A DNA stretch of 64,000 nt. Source: F0422 sp963522415 (GTDB lineage Bacteria > Bacillota > Negativicutes > Veillonellales > Veillonellaceae). Of the stretch, positions 18,000-26,932 are shown one piece after another; position 1 is the stretch's first letter; every line of letters begins with the position of its first letter. The stretch lies in the NCBI GenBank assembly GCA_963522415.1, contig CAUQZV010000002.1, forward strand, positions 35,259 through 99,258. The letters are read 5' to 3'. A program made the translations under genes and the position numbers. The notes under the pieces are model-generated. The model was not told where the DNA came from. It made no database searches and saw only the letters and a program-made list of their open reading frames with translations.

Positions 18000-18436
18000 T
18001 CTATATCATAAGTATCTTGACCTTCCTATTGGATCAAGTAGCAAAATGGTATGTACGTAGCCACTTTCGGTTGGGTGAATCTGTGCCAGTTGTACCTGAT
18101 GTTTTTCATTGGACCTATATTGTGAACCATGGAGCAGCCTTTGGTATGTTGATGCACCAACGATGGATATTGTTGTTGGTAGTGGTACTTTTGCTAGGCG
18201 CTATGTACGTAGGTCGTAAGAAATTAGCTATGGCACCGTTATATGCACGAATTGGGACAGGTACACTCTTGGGTGGTGCCTTGGGCAATGCCTGGGATCG
18301 TTTGTACTTAGGTGGGGTAGTGGATTTCTTTGATTTCCGAGTATGGCCTATCTTTAATATTGCGGATATTGGTATTTGCATTGGTGTACCTTTGTTGATT
18401 CTATATTTTTGGTCCTATGAAAGCCAAAAACAGTGA
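17996..18436 (+). CDS. lspA: Lipoprotein signal peptidase (signal peptidase II)
   Basis: The 146-residue inner-membrane aspartyl protease cleaves diacylated prolipoproteins. It has four hydrophobic segments, NHGAAFGM at 44-51, and two catalytic aspartates: D101 in GNAWDRL and D124 in FNIAD. Start and upstream stop overlap as ATGA, so translation is coupled to tex. rluD follows after eight bases, the common lspA-rluD pairing in Firmicutes. Confidence 0.95.
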   Translation: MIYIISILTFLLDQVAKWYVRSHFRLGESVPVVPDVFHWTYIVNHGAAFGMLMHQRWILLLVVVLLLGAMYVGRKKLAMAPLYARIGTGTLLGGALGNAWDRLYLGGVVDFFDFRVWPIFNIADIGICIGVPLLILYFWSYESQKQ

Positions 18437-18444
18437 GGTAAATA

Positions 18445-19362
18445 ATGGAAACAAAACAATATATAGTAGAGGCTCAAGATGAGGGTACACGATTAGATGT
18501 GTACCTCACGAGAGAGCTTGGTCAGTCACGGAGCTATGTGCAATCCTTAGTGAAAGAGGGAAATGTAGAAGTGAATGGTAAAACAGGAAAATCGAACTTG
18601 AAACTTTCAAAGGATAGTGAAATCAGCGTTACTATTCCTGAAGTACACGAAGTAGAGGTAGAACCAGAGGACATTCCACTGGATATTCTTTTTGAAGATT
18701 CGCATATGATTGTCATTAACAAAGCTCGTGGTATGGTGGTACATCCAGCGGTAGGTAATCATTCAGGGACACTGGTTAATGCTTTGTTATACCATTGTAA
18801 AGATTTATCAGGCATCAATGGAGAAATTCGCCCTGGCATTGTGCATCGCTTAGATAAGGATACGTCAGGTGTGATGATGGCAGCCAAACATGATGAATCC
18901 CATTTAGGCTTAGCAGAGCAAGTGAAAGAACATAGTGCTACAAGAACCTATTATGCATTAGTACAAGGTAATATTGCAGAAGAAAAAGGGACTATCAAGG
19001 CCCCTATTGGGCGCCACCCTAAAGATCGTATGAAAATGGCGGTGGTCTTTGAAAATAGTAAAGACGCAGTGACCCATTTCCGTGTACTAGAACGATATGG
19101 CAAGCACACATTAATAGAATGCCAACTAGAAACGGGCAGAACTCACCAAATTCGTGTACATTTAGCGTATATTGGACATCCTGTGGTGAATGATCCATTC
19201 TATGGATTCCGTAAAATGGATTTTCCTATTGTAGGGCAGGCCTTACATTCTAAAACATTATCTGTGAAACATCCTATCACAGGGGAAGCGTTACACTTTG
19301 AAGCGCCATTGCCGGAAGATTTTTTGGCATGTATTGAGTATGCGAAAGAGCATAATCGATAA
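18445..19362 (+). CDS. rluD: RluA/RluD-family 23S rRNA pseudouridine synthase
   Basis: The 305-residue enzyme has an N-terminal S4 RNA-binding domain (about 14-75) and a catalytic domain with D137 in HRLDKDTSG. GRTHQIRVH lies near 230. It isomerises uridine in large-subunit rRNA; which site (RluD or YlyB type) cannot be told from sequence alone. It lies between lspA and pyrR with 8- and 11-base gaps. Confidence 0.9.
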   Translation: METKQYIVEAQDEGTRLDVYLTRELGQSRSYVQSLVKEGNVEVNGKTGKSNLKLSKDSEISVTIPEVHEVEVEPEDIPLDILFEDSHMIVINKARGMVVHPAVGNHSGTLVNALLYHCKDLSGINGEIRPGIVHRLDKDTSGVMMAAKHDESHLGLAEQVKEHSATRTYYALVQGNIAEEKGTIKAPIGRHPKDRMKMAVVFENSKDAVTHFRVLERYGKHTLIECQLETGRTHQIRVHLAYIGHPVVNDPFYGFRKMDFPIVGQALHSKTLSVKHPITGEALHFEAPLPEDFLACIEYAKEHNR

Positions 19363-19373
19363 GGAGTGATACT

Positions 19374-19889
19374 ATGGAAGAACGTATCTTAATTGATGAA
19401 GCTGGTATGATGCGCGCCATTCGTCGTATTGGGCACGAAATATTGGAGCGTAATAAAGGATTATCCAATGCCTTAATCATTGGTATTGAGCGCCGTGGTG
19501 TATATCTAGCAAAACGATTACAAGCTCAAATTGAAGCCATTGAAGGGATTCAAGTAGATGTGGCAACAATGGATGTCTCTTTGTATCGAGATGATCGGAG
19601 TAATCAACCGAAGGAAGGGCCTCCGTTTACGATGGATACGACTGGTAAAATTGTGATTCTTGTAGATGATGTATTATTCACAGGTCGTACGATTCGATCT
19701 GCCTTGAATGCCCTTATGGATGCAGGTAGACCGAGCGCCATCCAATTAGCTGTATTAGTGGATCGAGGCCATCGAGAACTACCTATACGAGCTGACTATG
19801 TAGGTAAGAATATTCCTACGTCCCACCTGGAAACGGTGCAAGTTCATGTGCACGAAGTGGATGGAGATGATAGTGTAGTGATTTTTTAG
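19374..19889 (+). CDS. pyrR: PyrR bifunctional regulator / uracil phosphoribosyltransferase
   Basis: The 171-residue protein has the PRPP-binding loop VILVDDVLFTGRTIRSAL (about 93-110) and a PyrR-type N-terminus (ERILIDEAGMMRAIRRIGHEI). In Firmicutes it binds pyr mRNA in a UMP-dependent way to promote attenuation and has weak UPRT activity. No pyr operon or PyrR-binding leader is visible in this window, so its targets must lie elsewhere. It follows rluD after 11 bases. Confidence 0.93.
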   Translation: MEERILIDEAGMMRAIRRIGHEILERNKGLSNALIIGIERRGVYLAKRLQAQIEAIEGIQVDVATMDVSLYRDDRSNQPKEGPPFTMDTTGKIVILVDDVLFTGRTIRSALNALMDAGRPSAIQLAVLVDRGHRELPIRADYVGKNIPTSHLETVQVHVHEVDGDDSVVIF

Positions 19890-19907
19890 AAAGATGAGGA
19901 ACAACCA

Positions 19908-20633
19908 ATGCATGGTATGGGAACCATCCTTAATGTGGTGTTGATTATTTGTGGTAGCTTATTAGGACTCTTTATTCGACACCGTATGAAAGATAATTTA
20001 AAAGAAACGCTCATGATGGTGTGTGGCATCATTATCCTTTTGTTAGGTATGAGTGGCACTATGCAATATATGCTAGTGATCGTCAGTGATAGCCTTCATA
20101 CAACGGGACCTATGATGATGATTATCTCTATGGTGCTGGGGGCTATTATTGGAGAACTTATCGATTTTGATGGGCGCATTACTGCCATTGGAGAATGGCT
20201 AAAGTTGAAAACAGGTAACAGTCGGGACCCACAGTTTACCAATGCTTTTATTACGGCATCCATGACATTTACCGTAGGAGCTATGGGCGTCATCGGTTCT
20301 ATTCAAGATGGTTTGACTGGCGATTACAGTACGATGGTTGTCAAAAGTATTCTAGACGGTATTATCGTGATGGTCATGGCATCCTCCATGGGAAAAGGGG
20401 CCTTGTTCTCCTTTTTACCTGTGGGGATTACCCAAGGGATCATTACTGGCTTAGCCCATTTAGCGGCACCGCTTATGACTCCTGAGGCGATTGATAATTT
20501 ATCCTATGTGGGCTCCATCTTGATTTTCTGTGTGGGCATTAATGTATTGTGGCCCAACAAGATTCGAGTAGCTAACTTGCTACCAGCAATATTTATTGCT
20601 ATGTTATTAACATTTTTTCCGATTACACTGTAA
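19908..20633 (+). CDS. DUF554 family membrane protein
   Basis: The 241-residue protein has about seven hydrophobic segments and matches the DUF554/YdfK pattern: an N-terminal GTILNVVLIICGSLLGLFI, IGEWLK near 97, and AMGVIGSIQDGLTGD near 125-139. Function is unknown; it is probably an inner-membrane transporter-like protein. It starts 18 bases after pyrR and could be co-transcribed. Confidence 0.82.
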   Translation: MHGMGTILNVVLIICGSLLGLFIRHRMKDNLKETLMMVCGIIILLLGMSGTMQYMLVIVSDSLHTTGPMMMIISMVLGAIIGELIDFDGRITAIGEWLKLKTGNSRDPQFTNAFITASMTFTVGAMGVIGSIQDGLTGDYSTMVVKSILDGIIVMVMASSMGKGALFSFLPVGITQGIITGLAHLAAPLMTPEAIDNLSYVGSILIFCVGINVLWPNKIRVANLLPAIFIAMLLTFFPITL

Positions 20634-20716
20634 ACTATAGGGGACCCTTTATATTATGGAGGAATGGTGGGTACCACATTCATAACTACTGAACATTAAA
20701 TAGTGAGGAGCTAGTG

Positions 20717-21061
20717 ATGAAAGAACGTGAGAAACAGCAGGCTATCGAAGATAAGCGCATGAAGGAATTAAAAACGGTGTGCAAGATGATAGAAATCTAC
20801 TGCAAAGGGCAGCACCGACGGAAGTCCGGTGACCTCTGTGAAAGTTGTGCAGAATTGATGCATTATGCAGAAGCAAGGGTAGAGCGGTGCCCGCATATGG
20901 AAGAAAAAACATTTTGCGCCATGTGCAAAACACATTGTTACGCACCGACCTATCGAGAACGAATTAAAGAAGTCATGCGCTACAGTGGCCCACGCATGTT
21001 ATGGATACATCCAATCATGACCATACGACACATATTGTTAGGAAAAGGCTTGTTAAAATAA
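20717..21061 (+). CDS. Nitrous oxide-stimulated promoter family small Cys-rich protein
   Basis: The 114-residue product carries paired cysteine motifs CESCAELMHYAEARVERCPH and FCAMCKTHCY, typical of the 'nitrous oxide-stimulated promoter' family, and a C-terminal GPRMLWIHP motif that also fits it. The cysteines probably bind a metal; the role is unknown. ATG 20717 fits the SD GAGGAG (20705-20710) better than the GTG at 20714. Confidence 0.75.
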   Translation: MKEREKQQAIEDKRMKELKTVCKMIEIYCKGQHRRKSGDLCESCAELMHYAEARVERCPHMEEKTFCAMCKTHCYAPTYRERIKEVMRYSGPRMLWIHPIMTIRHILLGKGLLK

Positions 21062-21145
21062 TTTTTCACAGAAATTATAATATGTTAAAAATCAAGTTCA
21101 GTACTTTACACTATATCGAAAATTATAGCATACTATATATAGACA

Positions 21146-21177
21146 AAAGAGCGCCCATAAAAGGTTGCTCTTTTTTT
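21146..21177 (+). terminator. Rho-independent terminator
   Basis: AAAGAGC (21146-21152) and GCTCTTT (21167-21173) form a stem with partial inner pairing, followed by a T-rich run. It ends the upstream gene. A weak promoter-like pair (TTTACA 21105-21110, CATACT 21129-21134) could instead make it part of the fec leader. Confidence 0.75.
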
Positions 21178-21181
21178 ACTG

Positions 21182-21214
21182 TAGGAGGCACGAATTTCGT
21201 GAGGGAAACTCCTA
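21182..21214 (+). other. Compact two-stem RNA element before the ABC importer operon
   Basis: TAGGAG (21182-21187) pairs with CTCCTA (21209-21214) around an inner CACGA/TCGTG hairpin, with an unpaired AGGGAAA on the 3' side. It lies directly after the terminator and 35 bases before the permease start. No known riboswitch is recognised; it could be a metal- or cofactor-responsive element or simply a stabilising 5' structure. Confidence 0.35.
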
Positions 21215-21248
21215 AGTGTATATTGGGTATTGTTAAAGGGCGTATAAC

Positions 21249-22247
21249 ATGAAATTAAAAATCGTAGGATTATTGATCTTACTGGTGATTTCACTCGTAG
21301 TAGCCCCTCAATTTGGGGCTTCTTTCATACCGGTGTGGGATATGTACCAGGCATTCACCAGTCCAGTGCCAACAGATGAGATGAAAATGTTGAGCACCAT
21401 TGTGCAAGATATTCGCTTGCCGCGGTTGTTCTATTCGGTACTGACAGGGATTGGATTATCTTTAGTAGGGGTTCTGATGCAAACAGTAACACGCAATGCA
21501 CTATCCGATCCTTATGTATTAGGTGTCTCGTCAGGTGCTAGTACAGGAGCGGTCTTTGCTATCATTATGGGAGGCTTACCGTTTTTAGCATCCTATAATG
21601 TGCCATTCTTTGCAGCCTTAGGAGCGGGTATTTCCATATTGTTGGTGTTACTCTGCGTGGGGCGTAGCCAAAGTCCAGTGAAACTAATCTTAATCGGTAT
21701 GGGTATGACAGGTATCTTCTCATCCATTACGATGATGATTATTTATGGAGCGAAACATGAAGCACAAGTACGAAGTGCTATGTTCTGGTTGCTCGGTAGT
21801 TTTGCAGGCATTCAGTGGAGAGACTTACCATTAACAGCCATTATCATTGGTTTGTTGATGTTCTATATGTACATGTATAAACAGGATTTTGACGTCCTCT
21901 TATTAGGGCAACAAGAAGCGAAGCAAATGGGCTTATCTGTGAAATCCTTGCAATTATCTATGGTCATCGTATCCTCTGTGGCTATCGCTACCTTAGTAGC
22001 AAAAGTAGGTGTAGTAGGATTTATGGGTCTTATTATTCCGCACTTGGCGCGCATGGTTGGGGGACCTAAACATGGACGATTACTGATTTTTGCACCACTC
22101 ATTGGTAGTATTGTGATGATCTGGGCGGATGTACTTTCACGAGCTATGTATAGCCCCGAAGAAATTCCTATCGGAGTATTGACATCCTTACTAGGGGCAC
22201 CGCTATTTATTTGGATTATTATGACGAGATACCGTCATCAAGGTTAG
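21249..22247 (+). CDS. FecCD/BtuC-family ABC transporter permease
   Basis: The 332-residue inner-membrane permease has about ten hydrophobic segments and family motifs: RLPRLFYSVLTGIGLSLVG (about 55-73), NALSDPYVLGVSSGASTGA (about 84-102), and GFMGLIIPHLARM near 260, the loop that contacts the ATPase. It would import a ferric siderophore, haem or cobalamin. It begins a permease-ATPase-lipoprotein cluster whose third gene is interrupted. Confidence 0.88.
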   Translation: MKLKIVGLLILLVISLVVAPQFGASFIPVWDMYQAFTSPVPTDEMKMLSTIVQDIRLPRLFYSVLTGIGLSLVGVLMQTVTRNALSDPYVLGVSSGASTGAVFAIIMGGLPFLASYNVPFFAALGAGISILLVLLCVGRSQSPVKLILIGMGMTGIFSSITMMIIYGAKHEAQVRSAMFWLLGSFAGIQWRDLPLTAIIIGLLMFYMYMYKQDFDVLLLGQQEAKQMGLSVKSLQLSMVIVSSVAIATLVAKVGVVGFMGLIIPHLARMVGGPKHGRLLIFAPLIGSIVMIWADVLSRAMYSPEEIPIGVLTSLLGAPLFIWIIMTRYRHQG

Positions 22248-22262
22248 ACAATAGGAGGGACT

Positions 22263-23006
22263 ATGTACGAGGTAAATTCTTTGTCCTTTTCCTATGGAAA
22301 ACGACAAATTTTAGATGATGTGAAGCTCAGCTTTCCTAAACATAAAATGACGGCTATCATTGGACCTAATGGTTGTGGTAAATCAACACTTCTTGGACAT
22401 TTGAGCCAATTGCATCCTACTGATGCGATTACATTGGATGGTGTGCCTTTACAAACTATTGATGGCCCCACCTTTTCACGGAAGGTGGCTGTGTTGGCAC
22501 AAATGCATGATGCTATGATCGATGATTTTTTAGTGAAAGATATTGTACTTATGGGACGATATCCTTATAAAAATCATTTTGGAAATTATACACCGGAAGA
22601 TGTTGCCATTGCCCAATCCTATATGGATCAAGTAGGGGTATCCCACTTGGCAGAAGAAGAAATGGGACATTTGTCGGGTGGTGAACGACAACGTGTATTC
22701 ATTGCAAAGGCATTGACACAACAAACAGAGGTATTATTGTTAGATGAACCAACAAATCATCTAGACATGAAATACAAGGTAGCGCTCATGAAAGAATTGC
22801 AAAACTTTTCGGGTACAAGTATTGTGGTTCTTCATGACCTAAATCTAGCGGCGCGCTATTGTGATCACATCGTATTGATGAAAGATGGCAAAGTGCTAAA
22901 AACGGGGGCCCCACAAGAGGTGTTAACCCCAGAGTTGCTAGAGCCTATTTTTGAAGTGCCTTTCCATGTGTCTATGGAAGAGGGCGTGTATCATTTGTAT
23001 TACTAA
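22263..23006 (+). CDS. FecE/BtuD-family ABC transporter ATP-binding protein
   Basis: The 247-residue ATPase has Walker A GPNGCGKST (35-43), signature LSGGERQR near 140, Walker B LLLDEPTNHLD near 160 and the switch histidine in VVLHD. It pairs with the upstream permease, 15 bases away. The substrate is not decided by sequence. Confidence 0.9.
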   Translation: MYEVNSLSFSYGKRQILDDVKLSFPKHKMTAIIGPNGCGKSTLLGHLSQLHPTDAITLDGVPLQTIDGPTFSRKVAVLAQMHDAMIDDFLVKDIVLMGRYPYKNHFGNYTPEDVAIAQSYMDQVGVSHLAEEEMGHLSGGERQRVFIAKALTQQTEVLLLDEPTNHLDMKYKVALMKELQNFSGTSIVVLHDLNLAARYCDHIVLMKDGKVLKTGAPQEVLTPELLEPIFEVPFHVSMEEGVYHLYY

Positions 23007-23028
23007 TTAAGGTAAGAAAGGGAAGAGT

Positions 23029-24027
23029 ATGTTAAGTAATTGGAAACAATCTAAAGGCTTTGTATTAACAGCTTTAGTATGTGGTGCTTTGGCAGTAGCA
23101 GGCTGTGGTTCTGAAAAAGAATAAGCGAAAACTGGCACAGAAGTGACTTGGAATCAAACATTTGAAGGCAAACAAACAGAATTTGCTGTGAAAGAATCTC
23201 CTAAACATGCCGTATCCATGTCTCAATTTACAACAGAAATGATGTTACAATTAGGCTTGGAAGATAAAATGGCGGGTACAGCTTTCCAAGAAGAAGAAAT
23301 CTATCCACCATTACAAGAAGCCTATGGCAAAGTAAAAGTATTAGTTGAAAAATGGCCTTCTTATGAAGTGTTTATGTCTGTAAAACCTGACTTCGCTACA
23401 GGTTGGGAAGATTCTTTCAGTAAAGAAGGTATCCCTGCAGATAAAATGATTGCTCAAAAAGTAAACATTTGGATTCCAGAGTCTGCTTTATCTACACAAG
23501 CTGACTTAGAAACTAATTTCAAAGATATGATTAAATTAGGTGAAATCTTCGGCGTGAAAGCAAAAGCAGAAGAATGGGTAAAAGGTCAACGTGCTTTGCT
23601 AGAAAAAGTACAAGCTAAATTGAAAGACCTTCCACATAAACGTGTATTCGTATATGACTCCCAAGATGGACAACCTTTCACAGTATTCGAAGGTTACACA
23701 ACTAACGTATTGCGTTTAATCGGTGCTGATAACGTAATGAGTGGTTTAGGGGTAGATAAAACTTGGGCGAAAGGTTCTTGGGAAACTGTAGTTCAACAAA
23801 ATCCTGATTACATCATCATTCCTGACTATGGTAATTCCATCCGCAACGATGATGATTTCCAAGAAAAAGTAGCTAAAATTAAAGCTGACCCTCAATTACA
23901 AACAATTAAAGCCGTACAAGAAAACCATTTCGTTCGTGTAAAATTGTCTGAAATTACACCAGGCGTTCGTACAGTAGAAGCGTTAAAACGTTTAGCTGAA
24001 GAAATCCATGGTATCCATATTGACTAA
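23029..24027 (+). pseudogene. Fe/cobalamin-type substrate-binding lipoprotein with an in-frame stop
   Basis: ATG 23029 follows a GAAAGGGA SD and encodes a lipoprotein signal with lipobox VAGC (Cys26), then GSEKE and a TAA stop at 23122-23124. The frame stays open for another 300 codons and encodes a FecB/BtuF-type periplasmic binding domain (PF01497-like) ending at 24027. With the stop read through it would be a normal 332-residue lipoprotein. A GTG at 23143 could restart translation but has no SD and would lack any export signal. The remaining frame is intact with strongly biased codons, so the stop is recent, a sequencing error, or read through. Confidence 0.8.
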
Positions 24028-24049
24028 TTGCATAGTGTCATACATAGTG

Positions 24050-24076
24050 AAAGCCGTCACAATAGTGACGGCTTTT
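24050..24076. terminator. Terminator between converging genes
   Basis: AAAGCCGTCAC (24050-24060) and GTGACGGCTTT (24065-24075) form a perfect 11-bp stem with an AATA loop. T6 follows on the plus strand. On the minus strand the stem is followed by TTTC, so it may also serve the converging gene. Confidence 0.88.
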
Positions 24077-24091
24077 TTGTGTTTATTGTAC

Positions 24092-24667
24092 TTATCGCTT
24101 TGCTCCCGCTTGTAAGGCTTTCAGATATTCTTGTACAGGGTTTATATTATTTTTACTACACTGTAAAAAATGAGCTAATATACATTCTAAAGTGTTTTCT
24201 GAATAGGACTGTAATTCTCCAGTCATATAGGTTTCCACAGATGTATGAGTCAGGGAATTATCTTTTGCTTGGATGGGACGATGGTGTGTGTCATAGCCAG
24301 GTATTTCTAATTGGATATCTAATTCCCACTTCATATACAAGGCCATAATGGCAGTCACTAAAGACAATTTTACGTTAGAAATAGATGGCAATTTATCCTT
24401 TATGGCTAAAAATTCATCGGGATGAGTGGCTTCCATCATATATCCGTATTTGAAAGTCACCAAGTTATGTCCTTTCATGCGTGCCACTTCTAAATCGTGC
24501 AAATAGGATTGTAAAACCGGTGTAGAGTACATAGACCAATAGGCATGGCGTGACACAATGAAGTTAGCCATTTGGTCTTGGCAAGGTGAGCGATGGTCTA
24601 CATTTTGCGTACTAGTGAAGAGAGGCCATTCTTGTTGAATGATAGAAATAATTAAATCGTCTTTCAT
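24092..24667 (-). CDS. DUF4125-like protein of the microcompartment side operon
   Basis: The 191-residue soluble protein resembles DUF4125: an N-terminal EWPLFTSTQNV...CQDQMANFIVSRHAYWSMY, then a conserved acidic and aromatic region, YDTHHRPIQAKDNS, and a Cys-containing C-terminus. Function is unknown. It is the last gene of a three-gene minus-strand operon behind a TPR/nucleotidyltransferase-like protein (11-base gap) and a tandem-BMC shell protein, next to the glycyl-radical microcompartment genes. This position suggests an accessory role there. No targeting peptide is obvious. Confidence 0.6.
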   Translation of the reverse strand: MKDDLIISIIQQEWPLFTSTQNVDHRSPCQDQMANFIVSRHAYWSMYSTPVLQSYLHDLEVARMKGHNLVTFKYGYMMEATHPDEFLAIKDKLPSISNVKLSLVTAIMALYMKWELDIQLEIPGYDTHHRPIQAKDNSLTHTSVETYMTGELQSYSENTLECILAHFLQCSKNNINPVQEYLKALQAGAKR

Positions 24668-24677
24668 AATAAAACTC

Positions 24678-26384
24678 CTATTCTACCCAAGAATCTTCTT
24701 TACGGAGAAGTGGATCTTGAATGCGTTGAATGACTTCTTTAGCTTGATAGGTTAAGAAATCAATAGGACTTGTGCTTAAGCCATTGCGTTGCAACTCTTG
24801 AATAATAGCACTACATAAGCGATCAATATGAGATTTTGTATCTGTAATAGGTGCATCTAGTAATTCTACAATCCCATGTTTGACCGTGTTTCCTAAGATA
24901 GGAAGAGTACAACTATGGCGATAGAGCCATTTGTAGAATGGCGCATAGGATTTGTTGAATAGATGCACGAGTAGCATGTAATGATGGACAAATTGATGCA
25001 ATGCTAAACTTGCAGCAATTGTGTCGCCTCGTTGTAACATACGAGGTAAGTTATACTGCCCAGATTGAGCCAATTGGTTTAATTCATAGGCAATTTTACG
25101 AAGGCGAATATCTTCTGGATAGTAGGCCAATAATCGCTGACGAATATGTGTAAAAGATCCAAAATTATCTAGGAAGACTTCACCATTTGTGGCGGTGCAC
25201 AACAAGTCTTGTGGGACACGGCGAAACTCTTTTTCACACTGAGGCCCTTCAGGATAAAGTGTATAGCGCTGGTAAAATTTAGATATACATTCAATTTGTA
25301 CTGTGCCATAGGCATAGTTCTTAAAGTAGGACTGAAGGCGTTCTTTATTAGTTTCATAGATATCAGCTGGTAAGAAGAGCTGACATCGCTTGGTAAAGTC
25401 GTGGTCTTCAGAGATGGCATCATCAAAGCCTAAACATTCTGATCCTGTGCCGACCAAAGCTAAGCACATATAGGGAGCTAGGTCAGGTAGATTGAGCTCT
25501 ATGTCTTGTGCTACTTGGTGAGCGAGTTCTCTGCCTAGCTCTAAGCCAGTTTGGCGATGACAGGGCACCTCTTGTTGCAGCGTATTAATAAGGTCTTTTA
25601 CATATTCAAGATTGTGCAATACAGATTGATAGGCTTGACTTTCCACACCATAATTATGTTTCACAATGGGAAGGGCTTCTCTATATAAATTTAGTGCCAC
25701 ATCGTAGTGATGTTGTTCCATTTCAAAGTCGGCTCGATTATTTAACACCGCTGCATACATAGGGTGTTCTGTACCTACCTCACGACGTAAAATATAGGCA
25801 GCCTTATCTAGATAGACTTGAGGAGAAAGCTCTTGTTTTCCTTTAACGTGTTTGCTGATTTCATATAAATTATTGTAGCTAATAGCTAGTGGAACTTGGT
25901 ATTCTGTAGGCTCCAATAGGCGGACTGCTTCTAATTGCAATTCATGAGCTGTTTCGTAGTTGTTCGTATCACGATAGAGAAGTGATAAATTGTTCAACAG
26001 ACCAATATAAGCATAGGATGTATCACCTACGGATTGAAAGATTTCCTTTGCTTTCAACAGATGTGTTTCCGCTTCATAATAGGATTTCTTTTCACGATAT
26101 GTATTGCCTAGATTAATTAAAATTGTAGCATATGTTTGTGGTGTGTAAGTATCACTTTTTTCGTAGAGACGTAGGGATTCATCAATGGCGGTAATGGCAT
26201 CATCATAGCGTCCTACATTACGTAGAGACCCACTATACTCATTTAATATTTCAATCAGTTTTTTGTCATTCTTTTGGGTCCGACACAGGTGAATGGCTTT
26301 TTCTAAATAGTCGATCATACCTTGTTCATTGCCTTGTCGCCAAAGTGTGTGTGCTTGTTTTAGTAAAGACTGAATGGATTCCAT
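24678..26384 (-). CDS. TPR repeat protein fused to a DUF4037 nucleotidyltransferase-like domain
   Basis: The 568-residue protein has two parts. Residues about 1-265 are tetratricopeptide repeats (YDDAITAIDESLRLYEKS, YYEAETHLLKAKEIFQ, HYDVALNLYREALPIV). Residues about 275-568 resemble DUF4037, with a nucleotidyltransferase-type motif GTGSECLGFDDAISEDHDF near 312-330 carrying the GS and DxD pattern. It may be a TPR-guided nucleotide or phosphate transferase; target and reaction are unknown. It lies eight bases after the BMC-domain gene in the divergent arm of the microcompartment locus. Confidence 0.65.
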   Translation of the reverse strand: MESIQSLLKQAHTLWRQGNEQGMIDYLEKAIHLCRTQKNDKKLIEILNEYSGSLRNVGRYDDAITAIDESLRLYEKSDTYTPQTYATILINLGNTYREKKSYYEAETHLLKAKEIFQSVGDTSYAYIGLLNNLSLLYRDTNNYETAHELQLEAVRLLEPTEYQVPLAISYNNLYEISKHVKGKQELSPQVYLDKAAYILRREVGTEHPMYAAVLNNRADFEMEQHHYDVALNLYREALPIVKHNYGVESQAYQSVLHNLEYVKDLINTLQQEVPCHRQTGLELGRELAHQVAQDIELNLPDLAPYMCLALVGTGSECLGFDDAISEDHDFTKRCQLFLPADIYETNKERLQSYFKNYAYGTVQIECISKFYQRYTLYPEGPQCEKEFRRVPQDLLCTATNGEVFLDNFGSFTHIRQRLLAYYPEDIRLRKIAYELNQLAQSGQYNLPRMLQRGDTIAASLALHQFVHHYMLLVHLFNKSYAPFYKWLYRHSCTLPILGNTVKHGIVELLDAPITDTKSHIDRLCSAIIQELQRNGLSTSPIDFLTYQAKEVIQRIQDPLLRKEDSWVE

Positions 26385-26392
26385 AGAACCTC

Positions 26393-26932
26393 CTATAATA
26401 AGGTTAGTAATTCTGTTGACGGTTCTGAAATATTGGCAAAGCTCACAATGTCTTTAGGATAACGTTCTGATAATTCCATTTCAATGGTTTTTAAATCACT
26501 ATAGGAACCAGCGATAGTGAGAATGCTTTTGCCACAGAGACCAATTCCAATTTGTAGACTTAATAAATGAACTTGGTGATGCCAAGCTAGATGATTAGCT
26601 AAATGAAATACAGCCACTGTTGTGGAACATTCATAGATACCTAGGTGTGAGACAGTAGGTATTTTTTGTTTTTGTTGAAATACTGAAAGTACATCGGGAT
26701 GTACGCCAGTAATTGTTTTGTATTGAATCTGCTTCGTATCCCTTAGGATTTGTTCAATTTGCTGTACTACATCTGTATCTGCAATGAGTATGAAGAACGC
26801 TTTGCCAGGACATATGCGGTAATGTTTGACAAAAGAGATAGGGTAGTCTTTTAATAACTGATCTAAAAGAGCAAATCCAGATGCGATACGATTGGTTTCC
26901 CAAAGACATATAGCCGTATTTGATGCCATCAT
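26393..26932 (-). CDS. Divergent tandem-BMC-domain shell protein (BMC-T type)
   Basis: The 179-residue product shows two degenerate BMC domains. Domain 1 (about 3-65) has ICLWETNRIASGFALLDQLLKDY and PGKAFFILIADTDVV; domain 2 (about 98-160) has LGIYECSTTVAVFHLANHLAWHH and GIGLCGKSILTIAGSYSDL. These align by eye with the ET-x-G-x5-AD and GDV-x-V patterns of shell proteins. Start 26932 is set by AGGAGGT (26938-26944) upstream; the longer frame has no SD. It faces away from the glycyl-radical operon and heads the minus-strand arm. It is strongly diverged from the other shell proteins here and may be a regulatory or gated shell element. Confidence 0.65.
   Translation of the reverse strand: MMASNTAICLWETNRIASGFALLDQLLKDYPISFVKHYRICPGKAFFILIADTDVVQQIEQILRDTKQIQYKTITGVHPDVLSVFQQKQKIPTVSHLGIYECSTTVAVFHLANHLAWHHQVHLLSLQIGIGLCGKSILTIAGSYSDLKTIEMELSERYPKDIVSFANISEPSTELLTLL

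Noticed and set aside
21178..21248. Cobalamin riboswitch before the first ABC importer
   Set aside because: The leader is too short and lacks the B12 box; only a small two-stem element is present.
24028..24348. 106-codon plus-strand frame after the binding-protein gene
   Set aside because: It crosses the terminator hairpin and runs antisense to the DUF4125-like gene; no SD and no recognisable product.
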